Positions 11,259-22,500 of a stretch of DNA of 64,000 bases are shown piece after piece (positions within the stretch are counted from its first letter, which is position 1; each line of letters starts with the position of its first letter). Origin of the DNA: Albugo candida (Eukaryota; Oomycota; Peronosporomycetes; Albuginales); contig JBDOQK010000041.1 in the NCBI GenBank assembly GCA_040437565.1, positions 1 to 64,000 on the forward strand. Reading direction: 5' to 3'. A model generated the notes under the pieces. That model did not search any database and was not told where the DNA came from. It saw only the letters and a program-made list of their open reading frames with translations. A program made the position numbers and the translations under genes.

Positions 11259-13373
11259 ATGTTTTCGATCGTAGAGAAAACGTATCGCGTTGAATTGTCA
11301 GAAGACGATGAAGCTGATCTTCAGCGTTTAGGACAATCGCGAATCGATACGCTTATGAACCAACAACCTTTAACTTTAATTGAAGAAACGAAAAAACACT
11401 ACAAATTATATGAATTCTGCGAGAAAGATTGCTACACGATGAAAGCATCCACGACGACTGGCGTATCATTAATTGATATAATGTGTTTTTTGAGGATGGG
11501 AGACACCGCGGTGATGAGAGATGTAATGGGAGAGCTGTTCGGTAGTTTGTTTCTAGACGCTGTGGTTTTACATCGAAGCAATGGAAGCTTCTTAACGGGA
11601 TATCAGAGTATGAGTGTGAATTGGATGGCATTGCAATCATCCAAACCGCACTTACAGCACCGCGATTATACATTTTTGCGATATGGAGATATCATAGAGA
11701 AATTAGTCAAAGTTGACGGCGTCACGAAAACGAAACGAATTGGAGTTTCGATTTGGGAATCAGTAGAGCTGGATGGATGTGCGCCTCTACCTACGTCCCA
11801 GAATATCGAACGTCTCCGCTTGCGGCGATGCGGATTCGTAGTGGAAGAACTTGAGCATGCCGCTGGGGTTCGCATATCATTCAGTCTATCGGAACCACAT
11901 TCTGGTCGCACGACAGTCTCAGAACTAACGAGATTATGGATGATGAAAATGGTTTCTTGTATCGTGGAAATCCCCACAGCAATTGTTACCCGCGCACTAG
12001 CTTCACAAATACTTCTTACGAAAAAACAATTGCAGAAAGATGGAAGCAAGTGTAATATTTGTTACAAAGCATTTAGCATGCTTCGGAGAAAGCATCACTG
12101 TCGGTTTTGTGGAGATTTGGTATGCAGCAAATGTTCGGAAATGAGGTATCTAAGGCATAGACGTACCAAGAAAGGTATCCGAGTCTGTATACTTTGTTGG
12201 AAGCATACGTCGATATCATCAACATGTAGTCTTGTACGCACTCGATCTGATGGGGCATATCCGCTTACTGGACTATCATCTGTCACGAGCACTTCCACAG
12301 ACGATATCGGGGTCATGAGTGGTCGAACAGACAGTTTGGATGAATCGGCATGCGTATCAAATGCTGAAGCAGAAGCTTCGATGTATAGTACGGATAACGA
12401 TCCATCTGATTATGAATTGAGTTGTGATGCTCAGACAAATGCGGAAGAACCAACAAAAATGCAAAACTCTCTGAGACGTAGTAAAGCATCGTCACTGCTC
12501 AGCGAGAAAACAAGCGTCTCGACGAGCTATAACTCATTTGATTCTGCCATTGACGCATTAATACGAAGTTGCTCGTTTGACAACGGGGCGCTGATCCAAG
12601 ACGATCTACCTCTCTTAGATTCCGATATCCCTCTGGGCTCACTGAAAAAACACTTGGGTTGCCAGGATGATACCAGCACTACGGTATCCACGAATACCCC
12701 CTTTGCGTACAAATTGACCTTTGATGGCGTGCAAGAATGGCCTAGAGCTCCGATTCCGCACAACGAAATGGAGCGGCTTCGGAAGCTTCGTACATTGTGT
12801 CTTATCGATCCAAAACAGCAGTTGCGCAATTTATGCTCGATCGCTGTAGCAGAGCTGGGATTCAAATTGGTCGTGATATGTTTTGTGGGGGATAAAAGCT
12901 GCGTTCTCATCCCCCAAGCCGGCAAAGAATTCAACGTCTCTTTTGATCTACCCCGAAACATCGTACCTGGCGCACATGCAATCATGTCGAAAGAACCGAT
13001 GATTGTTCTGGATACATCAACGGATCCTCGATTTGCCAAGAACCCAGCTATCCTGGATCGAGATATCAAGTTTCTCGCTGGCTTTCCACTGATTACATCG
13101 GATGGGTATATAGTAGGATGCCTGAGTGTTGCAGATACCAAGACATGGGACAATCTGGACGGAACTTACATCAAATACCTTGAGAGCCTCGCGGAAGTGA
13201 TCATTCTCACCATTGAGATTTACTCGTCTCATTGTTCTACAAGAACGATACCACGCAATACATTTTCCAATTTGAGCTTATCGGCTGCTACACGTCAAAT
13301 GCAGGAATTACTCAATGCCGCAAATAATACCCAGCGTCAAGTTCGCATGCAGGCGTGTTCTGCTAGTAGATAA
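11259..13373 (+). CDS. FYVE zinc-finger protein with GAF-like domain
   Basis: This is a 704-residue intronless protein. Residues about 1-230 resemble the START-like N-terminal region common in oomycete FYVE proteins (remote, inferred). A FYVE finger lies at about 263-320: CNICYKAF, then RRKHHCRFCGDLVCSKCS, and a final CILCW pair. It includes the R-K-H-H-C-R signature that binds phosphatidylinositol 3-phosphate. A Ser/Thr/Asp-rich linker (320-490) leads to a GAF-like domain at about 515-670 (ISIAVAEL-type helix replaced by LCSIAVAELGFKLVVICF, then FLAGFPLITSDGYIVGCLSV). The protein is likely recruited to endosomal membranes. The GAF ligand is unknown. Oomycetes carry many such FYVE-GAF paralogues, so a one-to-one orthologue cannot be named. 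Confidence 0.88.
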   Translation: MFSIVEKTYRVELSEDDEADLQRLGQSRIDTLMNQQPLTLIEETKKHYKLYEFCEKDCYTMKASTTTGVSLIDIMCFLRMGDTAVMRDVMGELFGSLFLDAVVLHRSNGSFLTGYQSMSVNWMALQSSKPHLQHRDYTFLRYGDIIEKLVKVDGVTKTKRIGVSIWESVELDGCAPLPTSQNIERLRLRRCGFVVEELEHAAGVRISFSLSEPHSGRTTVSELTRLWMMKMVSCIVEIPTAIVTRALASQILLTKKQLQKDGSKCNICYKAFSMLRRKHHCRFCGDLVCSKCSEMRYLRHRRTKKGIRVCILCWKHTSISSTCSLVRTRSDGAYPLTGLSSVTSTSTDDIGVMSGRTDSLDESACVSNAEAEASMYSTDNDPSDYELSCDAQTNAEEPTKMQNSLRRSKASSLLSEKTSVSTSYNSFDSAIDALIRSCSFDNGALIQDDLPLLDSDIPLGSLKKHLGCQDDTSTTVSTNTPFAYKLTFDGVQEWPRAPIPHNEMERLRKLRTLCLIDPKQQLRNLCSIAVAELGFKLVVICFVGDKSCVLIPQAGKEFNVSFDLPRNIVPGAHAIMSKEPMIVLDTSTDPRFAKNPAILDRDIKFLAGFPLITSDGYIVGCLSVADTKTWDNLDGTYIKYLESLAEVIILTIEIYSSHCSTRTIPRNTFSNLSLSAATRQMQELLNAANNTQRQVRMQACSASR

Positions 13374-13491
13374 GAACTTCTTGTATATATTGTCGATTAT
13401 TGAGTGTTTCGTAATTACTGCCACCTTCCACACTTTAGGATCTCAAGCTTTTTGATCAAGATGAATGCTCCAGGTCACGACGTCTTCTAGT

Positions 13492-14427
13492 CTAATGAAG
13501 GGAAACCAAACAAGTGTGAGAAATCAAAACCTGAGTTTCAGATTCAGCTACACGCACCATCCTGATCTTATTCAGTCGTCCAAGATGACTCCGTGTGTAC
13601 CTCGCTAAAAGGAAAATGGCAGCGACTGTCAGCAACGTGCCGACAATGATAATTGTCCATTCCCGGAACAAGCTTTGTGAATTCCGCTTTTTGAATATGT
13701 CGATAGTCTCGGCCCCTGCGGTAGCCCATAATGCCGAGTGCGGAATACCTGTGATAAAAGTGGAGATGGCAAATCGTGACCAGGCAATTTCTGTAATTGC
13801 GAGTCCGTAACACTTGATGACATTGGGAATGCTCGATAATTGAAACATGAGGAGCGGTTTCCAATCCGATCCTTGTAATGTCTGTGACAATGCAAGAAAT
13901 GTGGGATAATTAGCTTCCAAATATCGGCCAGCACTATCTCGACCGTAATATCTCCCCAAGGTAAATGCTAAAATTGAACCAAGAGTTTTCCCTATCAAGC
14001 TGATGAGCATTCCGATGAGCTTTCCAAATATGTAACCAGCAAGCATTTCCAACAAGGAAGATGGAAGGCAGAGAGGGACGGAAATTATCAAGCTGAGGGG
14101 CAGGATGATAAATCCACCAAGTACTTTGTGCTGTCCTAACCAATATGTAATTGTACCTGCAAAGGTAGCAATTGGTAGATGCAAATATACGATTATCAAT
14201 ACGCCAGCGGTAAGCAGCACTACTAGCATGCGACGCATAAATCTCGATATGGGTATACTGCGCGTATTGGCGCCGCAATCATCTTTTCGACTTAGTACGC
14301 ATGAGGCATCCTTGTCGAGTGAGAACATGATTTGATGGTTCACCATTGCGATACTATCCGTTCCAGTGCAACTTTCGCTCAAAAAAAGATGTGAGTCAGA
14401 CACTTTCACATCATCTGCATCAAGCAT
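13492..14427 (-). CDS. TVP38/TMEM64-type SNARE-associated (VTT domain) membrane protein
   Basis: This is a 311-residue membrane protein of the DedA/VTT superfamily. Its members act at Golgi or ER membranes, and some scramble lipids. After a polar N-terminus of about 85 residues there is one membrane segment (MLVVLLTAGVLIIVYLHL). The VTT core follows: the re-entrant PLSLIISVPLCLP, the glycine-rich LAGYIFGKLIGMLISLIGKT, FTLGRYYGRD, and LSSIPNVIKCYGLAIT with the family's proline. A final helix (IIIVGTLLTVAAIFLLARY) precedes a basic tail. The open frame reaches 14472 only from a GTG, so the ATG at 14427 is used. It converges on the FYVE gene (118 bp between ends) and diverges from the kinase. Confidence 0.9.
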   Translation of the reverse strand: MLDADDVKVSDSHLFLSESCTGTDSIAMVNHQIMFSLDKDASCVLSRKDDCGANTRSIPISRFMRRMLVVLLTAGVLIIVYLHLPIATFAGTITYWLGQHKVLGGFIILPLSLIISVPLCLPSSLLEMLAGYIFGKLIGMLISLIGKTLGSILAFTLGRYYGRDSAGRYLEANYPTFLALSQTLQGSDWKPLLMFQLSSIPNVIKCYGLAITEIAWSRFAISTFITGIPHSALWATAGAETIDIFKKRNSQSLFREWTIIIVGTLLTVAAIFLLARYTRSHLGRLNKIRMVRVAESETQVLISHTCLVSLH

Positions 14428-14764
14428 AATCAAAACAAACAGCCCGATCCGTCCGGTCGTAATATTGCCCACAGTTAGACTAATTATAAACTCACATAGC
14501 CAGGATCAACTCCAATAATCTCGTTACTTTGAAAAACGGAGTCATCTTGCTGTAAAAAGTCATTGACGTGGAAGTCTATAATACACGTAGTCATACTGCC
14601 GATGCTTTGTGTCACAGCATCATAGAACAGTGCACAAATTGACGCTCTAGTAGTCCGTTCACAATGTTAAGTGAGGAGTGATAATTCGCATTCTTACTCT
14701 ATTTTTACAATCTTAGTAGGTTGTCCGGTCACTCTTTTGGGGGGACAACGAGTTGCGTGTTAGG
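14428..14764. promoter_or_regulatory. Divergent promoter region (337 bp)
   Basis: This is the gap between the start codons of the TVP38/TMEM64-type gene (minus) and the kinase (plus). Both promoters must lie here or reach into the 5' UTRs. I see no clear core motif. Confidence 0.5.
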
Positions 14765-17167
14765 ATGAGCAGTTTACAAAGTAGAACAAAAGTACATTCT
14801 CGTATCAACCCATCAAATGAAGCATTAGTCGGAGCTACGTCAAAATATGAGCTGACAAGCAAGAAGGCAGTCATTCCCTTGCACAACAAGAAGAATGTAC
14901 GCCTGCAACTCGACATGACGGAGCCACGACCACAAGATATTCCTTGTCATTGGCAAGAGGATCCGATAATCGCAAAGTTAGATGATTATAACTCAGCGCA
15001 GAGAAAATCAGATTTTTATGTCAGCTGTGCCACAACAGTTGCTCAAGTGGTAGATTTGGTCGCAACCACAGGGATAAGAGATAAGGAGATCACCCATACG
15101 GTTCCAAGGAAAGTAAATTTGACCTGCGAAAGAAGACTGGGGCAGGATACACATTTCGAAGACGGGGTTATATTCGACGGCCCTGCCGAGATCGGTAATG
15201 ACACAAAGCGTATCAGTGACTTAGGAAGGGGGGCCGGTGGGTTTGTCTCACTAGCACTATACCTCCCTTTACTTAAGCTCGTTGCAGTTAAAGAAATTAC
15301 TATTCGTAATGCGCAAGAGCGCGAAATGGTCAAGAATGAACTTCATGCCTTACATCTGAATCTGTCTCATATGGATGCAATAACGTTCAAATCAAGAGTC
15401 CAAAAATATATGCACTTTGGTCGAGAGTTAGGCACCTACCGCTCAGAGGAGGATAAATCACCATTTTTGGTCTCTTTTTACGGTGCCTATCTTACTCCAT
15501 CCAGAAGCTCCATTTCCATTGTAATGGATTATATGGACATGGGAAGTGTCCAGAACATGCTAGATGGACCAAATGGATTTACTCTGTCAGAAGATTTAGT
15601 CAGACATGTAGCATTTTGCTGCGTGCACGCACTGCATTCCATGCACTCGAAATCGTAAGGTCTTAGCGATTGCGTAGCATCTGAACCTCCTCTAAAATGC
15701 CTGCTCGTAGCATGGTTCACAGGGATTTGAAGCCTGCCAATATCTTGCTGAACAGGAAGGGAGAATTCAAGGCAAGATTCTTCTCAATTGCTATTCAATG
15801 CTGTTGTCAACATATTTTACGTGCAGGTTGCAGATTTCGGCTTAGCGACGACACTAACAAAGTCCATATCTTTTTGCTCCGACTTTGAAGGAACAATGAT
15901 GTACATGTCTCCAGAGCGCATTACTGGTCAGCCATACAGCTATTCTTGCGACGTGTGGTCACTTGGCGTGGTACTTTTCTGTTTGACGACTGGAAAGTAC
16001 CCATTTGATACTCAAGACCGAAAAATCCGTCTTGAGGAAGCTATTGTCAATGATCCGTTGCCTCCGCTACCGAATTCTTACTCTTCAGATTGTCGCAATT
16101 TCATCAAAGCTTTGTTACATAGAGATCCAACAAAACGGCTGACAGCGAAAGAAGCGTTGAATCACCCTTTCCTTGCATCATATAGCATTGGTAATCATCA
16201 GTGGGTGCGTTTCATCGAACTTTGGCAAATGAGAACTTGTGAGGCACATTTAGATGAAGTAAGTATCAGAACTATCGCCCGAGTCATCAGAGATGAATCA
16301 GCACAAGTATCAAGCGCGTTGCGTCCGTCTAAACAGCATGGCCCTGACTCGAAAAGTCCGTCTAAACAGCATGGCCCTGACTCGAAAAATTTGTCAATAC
16401 CATGTTGCAGAAGCAAACCATATCGGGCAAAGTCTTTTTTCCAGCAACTTGCAGAGTCGTGTGGTGTTCCCATTCAGCGTTTACACGACCTNNNNNNNNN
16501 NNNNNNNNNNNNNNNNNNNNNNNNNNNNNNNNNNNNNNNNNNNNNNNNNNNNNNNNNNNNNNNNNNNNNNNNNNNNNNNNNNNNNNNNNNNGTGTGGTCA
16601 CTTGGCGTGGTACTTTTCTGTTTGACGACTGGAAAGTACCCATTTGATACTCAAGACGGATTTTTCGGTCTTGAGGAAGCTATTGTCAATGATCCGTTGC
16701 CTCCGCTACCGAATTCTTACTCTTCAGATTGTCGCAATTTCATCAAAGCTTTGTTACATAGAGATCCAACAAAACGGCTGACAGCGAAAGAAGCGTTGAA
16801 TCACCCTTTCCTTGCATCATATAGCATTGGTAATCATCAGTGGGTGCGTTTCATCGAACTTTGGCAAATGAGAACTTGTGAGGCACATTTAGATGAAGTA
16901 AGTATCAGAACTATCGCCCGAGTCATCAGAGATGAATCAGCACAAGTATCAAGCGCGTTGCGTCCGTCTAAACAGCATGGCCCTGACTCGAAAAGTCCGT
17001 CTAAACAGCATGGCCCTGACTCGAAAAATTTGTCAATACCATGTTGCAGAAGCAAACCATATCGGGCAAAGTCTTTTTTCCAGCAACTTGCAGAGTCGTG
17101 TGGTGTTCCCATTCAGCGTTTACACGACCTAATCCAGGAGGTCAACGATCCAGCTAAAGACTTTTAG
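14765..17167 (+). CDS. MAP2K-like protein kinase
   Basis: Exons are 14765-15654, 15711-15771 and 15827-17167, and exon 3 is interrupted by an N-gap with a duplicated flank. Counting the duplicated 539 bp once gives 550 residues in a closed frame. The kinase domain starts near residue 150. It has the glycine loop LGRGAGGFVS, the lysine in VAVKEI, HRDLKPANILLN (catalytic loop, in the 61-bp exon 2), DFG in exon 3 and a MAP2K-like GTMMYMSPERI. In the activation loop the position matching the second MEK phospho-serine is Asp (SFCSDFEGT). Intron 2 begins with GC. Near the C-terminus an 11-residue unit, PSKQHGPDSKS/N, occurs twice. The GTPase or MAPK partner is unknown. The TTG at 14753 is not taken as the start. 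Confidence 0.87.
15953..17130. repeat. N-gap in the kinase flanked by a 539-bp direct copy
   Basis: Bases 15953-16491 recur at 16592-17130 around 100 N. They are the same except for a 10-bp inversion (16019-16028 versus 16658-16667). Joining the pair once keeps the kinase frame. It is best read as two contig ends from one locus, perhaps from two haplotypes. Confidence 0.88.
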
Positions 17168-17348
17168 AAGCTTTCTTTTCACTTCATAGCAACAGATCAT
17201 TTTATAAGTATACGCACTGATTTACAGATTAGTAAAATGCGCGACCAAATACGTCAACATAGGTGATTCGATGACAGTATCATGGAGTCGCTGATATGGT
17301 GATTCCAATAACTTTGTCACAACTGAAACATACGACTATATCTCTCGC

Positions 17349-19599
17349 TTACAATGACCCGTACGCGCGACTTTCTTCCTTCTTGAGCCTCAGATTCTGT
17401 TCTTCTGATTCTAAAACTTGATCAGAGGCTTGCTTTTTGCCGCTACTTGGCTTGTTCCAGTATTTCATGTGGATCACTGCTGCTGCTCCTAGAATAGCTG
17501 CAAGTGAAGGAAGAATGCAGAAAACCTTCCGCAAGAGATCAGAGTCTTTGTGGGGAAAATACTCGGTTTCTTCTCGTTTATTCTGAATCAGTAAAATCGC
17601 AATTCCGTTGCTGACTTTATCAGTGAAGCTCATTGCACCATATACAAATGCACCGCTTTCTACGTTTGTACCAACAAGATCTCCTTCCAAGCAAACTGAA
17701 CAAACCATGAGAACTGAGTTGCCAATTCCCAAGATAACTGATACCAAGTAGATCCACTTGGCTGACGCAGGGCCCAGGAAGTAGCTNNNNNNNNNNNNNN
17801 NNNNNNNNNNNNNNNNNNNNNNNNNNNNNNNNNNNNNNNNNNNNNNNNNNNNNNNNNNNNNNNNNNNNNNNNNNNNNNNNNNNNNNTTGCTGACTTTATC
17901 AGTGAAGCTCATTGCACCATATACAAATGCACCGCTTTCTACGTTTGTACCAACAAGATCTCCTTCCAAGCAAACTGAACAAACCATGAGAACTGAGTTG
18001 CCAATTCCCAAGATAACTGATACCAAGTAGATCCACTTGGCTGACGCAGGGCCCAGGAAGTAGCTTAATGTGAGAGCTATGACTATCAGGGTAGACCCAA
18101 CATTGAATGATCCTGCTCGACCCAATTTTTGATTGAGTGGACGTATGGTGATAGTCGCTAGAAAACCTGAAAGGTACACTAGTAAGGGGACTAACGCAAT
18201 ACTTGTTGCATCCATATGCAGCGTCACAATCAAATATAATGGAATGTAGACTTGTGTCATGTTGANNNNNNNNNNNNNNNNNNNNNNNNNNNNNNNNNNN
18301 NNNNNNNNNNNNNNNNNNNNNNNNNNNNNNNNNNNNNNNNNNNNNNNNNNNNNNNNNNNNNNNNNGACGTATGGTGATAGTCGCTAGAAAACCTGAAAGG
18401 TACACTAGTAAGGGGACTAACGCAATACTTGTTGCATCCATATGCAGCGTCACAATCAAATATAATGGAATGTAGACTTGTGTCATGTTGACGACCAGCC
18501 TTGTGCACATATAGGCAAGTCCGACTTCGTAGAACATTGGCAGGTAAAACCAATCGCTCCACTTCATTTTTATCGATTTTTGGTGGATGCTGGTCTCCCT
18601 ATATCCGCATCGCAAGGACGTGCCCGGTTTAACACACAATTGCTCCAGGGCTAGCATAGGTTGTGTGGTATTTGTGTCGAATTCATGTTGGCTGGATAAA
18701 TCATCCGAGTTCTGGTCACTAGGATCACTAATGTTATCACCAGCTGTTCTCTCTGTGGTTCCAATCAAGAAAAAAAGGATGCATATCCCTCCAGCACACA
18801 AAGACACATAGGCCAAATGAGTGAATTTACTTGCGTTGGGAACGTTGTAAGGATGTTCAGCATGAAGCAACAGATAGAAGACACCAAATACGAGTACGTT
18901 GGACAGTATAGTGAAGGCATATCGAGTGCTGCTCAAGATGCAGCGCACGTTGTTGTCTTCCGAAAGCTCAGGGGCCTAATTTTAGCAATAATCAATACAA
19001 GATACTGCAGTCAGCCCAATAACAACGCACCATAGCCATGTGAGAGACTTGTACCGCCGCCCATCCGCAATTGAAAAGACTTGCTGTGACACTATAGTAA
19101 GTGACCAAGACCAAGCGGCTCGGTTGGGTGTAGAACCAGCATGGCGCACACGTCGCAAAGACAAAGAAGAAGCACAACAAAACACAAATTGCCCCAAGCG
19201 CGATGCAGAATTTACGTTTTTCTAATCCAAAAGATGGCAACCCTTCTGTGTGGTCCGAAATTATTCCAACCAACGGGGTAGCAACACCGTCCGCAATTTG
19301 TCCAGAAAACATTACTATCGCCGAATCAACTGGCGATAGATGGACAACCTTCATGAACACATGTACTTGACTCATACTTCACGATAACTAAGAGCAGCAC
19401 GTACTTCACGCAAAAAGACCAAAAGGTATGAAAACCAAGTGGAAGCACACATGTCATTGAGGACATGACCGACTCCGTAGGCGAGGTATCGTTTTACCGT
19501 CCATTGCTCAGAATGAGTAGATCGTTTTTCCTTCGTTGGTTCTTGTCTCGAATTTGCGTCGATCTGCGGCGTCTGCAGCACATGGTCGATATTATTCAT
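17349..19599 (-). CDS. MFSD12-like major facilitator transporter
   Basis: This is a 12-helix MFS carrier of the MFSD12 type. In animals that family imports cysteine into lysosomes and melanosomes; the substrate here is not shown. Exons on minus are 19599-19405, 19348-19031 and 18975-17349, with introns of 56 and 55 bp. Exon 3 is cut by two N-gaps with duplicated flanks. Counting these once gives 544 residues in frame. Family blocks include [70 protein letters not shown] and [12 protein letters not shown]. The central loop is acidic and the C-terminus is charged. The first ATG in frame is 19599; the open frame above it starts with TTG. It converges on the kinase with 181 bp between the stops. 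Confidence 0.9.
17608..18065. repeat. N-gap flanked by a 179-bp direct copy
   Basis: Bases 17608-17786 equal 17887-18065 around 100 N inside exon 3 of the carrier. This is an assembly overlap, not a real duplication, because collapsing it keeps the frame and the usual helix count. Confidence 0.9.
18140..18491. repeat. N-gap flanked by a 126-bp direct copy
   Basis: Bases 18140-18265 equal 18366-18491 around 100 N in the same exon of the carrier. It has the same explanation as the neighbouring gap. Confidence 0.9.
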
Positions 19600-22500
19600 A
19601 ACGTTGCAATATCCTAATATCAGACACGATCCTTTTTTTAGAGGTTCAGTATGCAAAAAAATCGAGCAAGTCAGTTGCGGATGAAATCGATATACACCTG
19701 ACGACCAATCACTGGAAGCTCATAAAACCTAGAAAGAAATGACACATGACAGTAATCACCGACAATAAGTCATATGGACCGGTTACACGTTGGTATCCGA
19801 TTCTCGTGCGCTTTGACTGGAATAGACGTCGAATTGGAAGACAGTAATGCTTGCAGAAGAAAACATTTCAGTGAGAATTCTGAAGAGCTTGAGACTCAGG
19901 ATTACAACCTGCTGCTTTTTTACCTGAGGTAATTATTGCAGCATGCCTGCATTAGTATACGGACATCGGGTTAGATGCTGTACGCTGTCTTGCACCTTTG
20001 AAGTTCTCAGGTTATTCACTACACGGCTTAGTGCCTTTGGCACACAGGATTCCGTCAATAATGGTCGAAATAATCATCGAGGCACGTCAGACACGGTATC
20101 AGTCACTTCTAGTATACAGAACTTACAAAAAGAGTACAGAGGACTTGACGCACTATCAAATGGGTGATATAAAATCTGTAGAGTTGCTTTCACCAGTGAG
20201 TTGCACGAATTTCAGCAAGTAACAGAAATGCTACCTGGCTTTACTCCATATGACCTTGAAAGCGGTATTTACCAATGCTAGATTAGAATCGTTAACGCTG
20301 GACGCACAGATCGTTGCGGGGCTCAATTCCGGCCAGTCTTTTGGGACATGAAAGCAATATTGATACGTCCCATCAGAATAGGCTTTGTCGTGAACTAATG
20401 TCTGCGATGATAGATATGATTTTTCTGCCTAGGTCACAAGATCTACCGCAGTTTGTTGCAGGCCACCCGCTTAAGCTTTGACTCAGTTTTGTTCTATAGA
20501 AAGCTCTTCGACCAGAAATGTAAAACTTTCTTAGATGAAGGAGACTATCACGAGGCTTGAGTCATATCTCTATGCGAAGTTACGTCATACATTGATTATA
20601 AATGTATATTTTCTACGTCAATACTACCCTCACCAGGGACAACTGATCATCACACCTCCATTATTGAGTTCTAGTACCTCTTTTGGCAAATAACCATTGC
20701 CTTCTACCAGCTACCTTCATACGGCACCACCCGTGATTCTTTTAGCACATAGTTGAAGACCAACTTTGCTTGGAAATCATTCTTTGGGCTGAATTGACCA
20801 AGCTAATGAGTCACAAGGCTGAAAGGGTTTGAGTAAATGAGTGATTGCGATTGTAATATGTAAAGATGTTATTATTAGGTACAATGCAATATCTGCAGTC
20901 TAATTGTATAGGGAGAAGTCCTTATAGCACTAGTGCAGCATTCACCTTGATAGGCCTGAGAAAGCGCATCTGCATATAAATTTGTCCTGTCTTCAGTCAC
21001 TCACCGTTTTAAGGTGTCTTTCGATTATGTACCACAATAGATCATACCGTCGCTATGGTCATATCAGCGCTTGTAGTTTTTCATTGTGCCGTTGGACTGA
21101 TATGAAATTGTAGCTTACTTTCAAAATGCATGTGATCCTGGTACTCAGAACCCCAAACAGTCAACAGCTAGACGCTTTTCGGACCAATTGTAAAACTGTG
21201 ATAGACAAAACCGTCTAACGAGATCCAATTTAGCACAATACAATTTAGATCAAATGACGGCATATCATCCAAGATAACGATCACACACGTATATCGCCTC
21301 GTGGATGGATGGAGCACGCAACAATGTTCTAAACACTGAATTAAGTGACTTGAGTGCGCGATAATTTTGAAAGAGCCCTCCCAGTATATAGAAGAGTTTG
21401 TACGTTTGGAAAGGAACGCCATACTCTTTCACAATGAAGTTCCGTACACAGAGTGCATGTCTCAGTACCTGGTCGATAAATGAATACAAAGACAATGAAA
21501 GATATGATTGAATGGCTACAAATGCATGGCAACCCTTCACATGATTATTTGAGCCGTGTCATATGAATACGATGCCCACCATTGGAATTTTGCGAAGGAG
21601 AATTCCGAAAGCTTCAGACCTTTTCTCTCAGTTTTTCTGAACATTAGAGATTCACAAAAAGTAGTTATACTTGGCCGCTCGCTCGGATGGGATTTATTTC
21701 GATACATCGGCAATTGTAGGTACCAAAGTGAGCTTGCCTACGGATTCTCCATTCTCATGTGATGATGTTCATTCTATAGAAAGTAACCAATCCGTCTACT
21801 TCTTTATTCGCATGACAAACAATACCATTCAACTCGTTTCTGCATTTACGTATCGGCGACCGAGTCCAGTACATCCGATATGTGGTCGTTTAGACTAATA
21901 GCTGTCTACTCCTCGTCAAAACGATCAGGTGAAGCCACTACAATTGTAGCGGGCTCAGGCACTTTGCATGACCTTACCACGTCTTCATCCTCAAGTTCTT
22001 AAATGATTCGTATCGATTACTTTTATTGCTGTAAGAATGTAGCATGACGGCGGGATTGAAGAGATGTCACAGAGATTGGCATGAGGCAAGAATTCTTGGC
22101 CTGACAACTAACATCGATCAATTGCGTTGAGATACGCCTTGTTGCTGCTTCACGAAATGATGGAGCAAGAAAGTCCAGGACAATATTGTCCACTTGATTA
22201 TATCCTCCTCCGTGCCTGTTTGCAAAGCCGCAACTTGAAGATAGCTCAGTCAGGTCCTGAGAAGCCCGCAGGGATGTAACTGTAAGGGACAAAGAGAAAA
22301 GATGCTCCTTTTTGGACCTCCTCCAAGACTTTAGGCCCATTATGAGATTGTCCCCGTCTACAGCATGCGTTAGATCGTTTTTTTGTTTTATTTCGGCGAC
22401 ATGACGGAACAACCTTCTTCCAATATTAGCTCAGTATTATACTTCGGCTTGTAGGTAAAGAGTAGCGAATTTTACAATCGGTCGTCACTGCAACCGAGAT

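Noticed and set aside
15953-17130. A double kinase C-lobe, as if the kinase had a duplicated domain
   Set aside because: The duplicate flanks a 100-N gap exactly, and the frame closes when it is counted once. This is an assembly overlap.
22023-22412. 129-codon minus-strand frame as a novel gene
   Set aside because: There is no motif, no clear splice partners and no conserved block recognised, so it is kept only as an unproven open frame.
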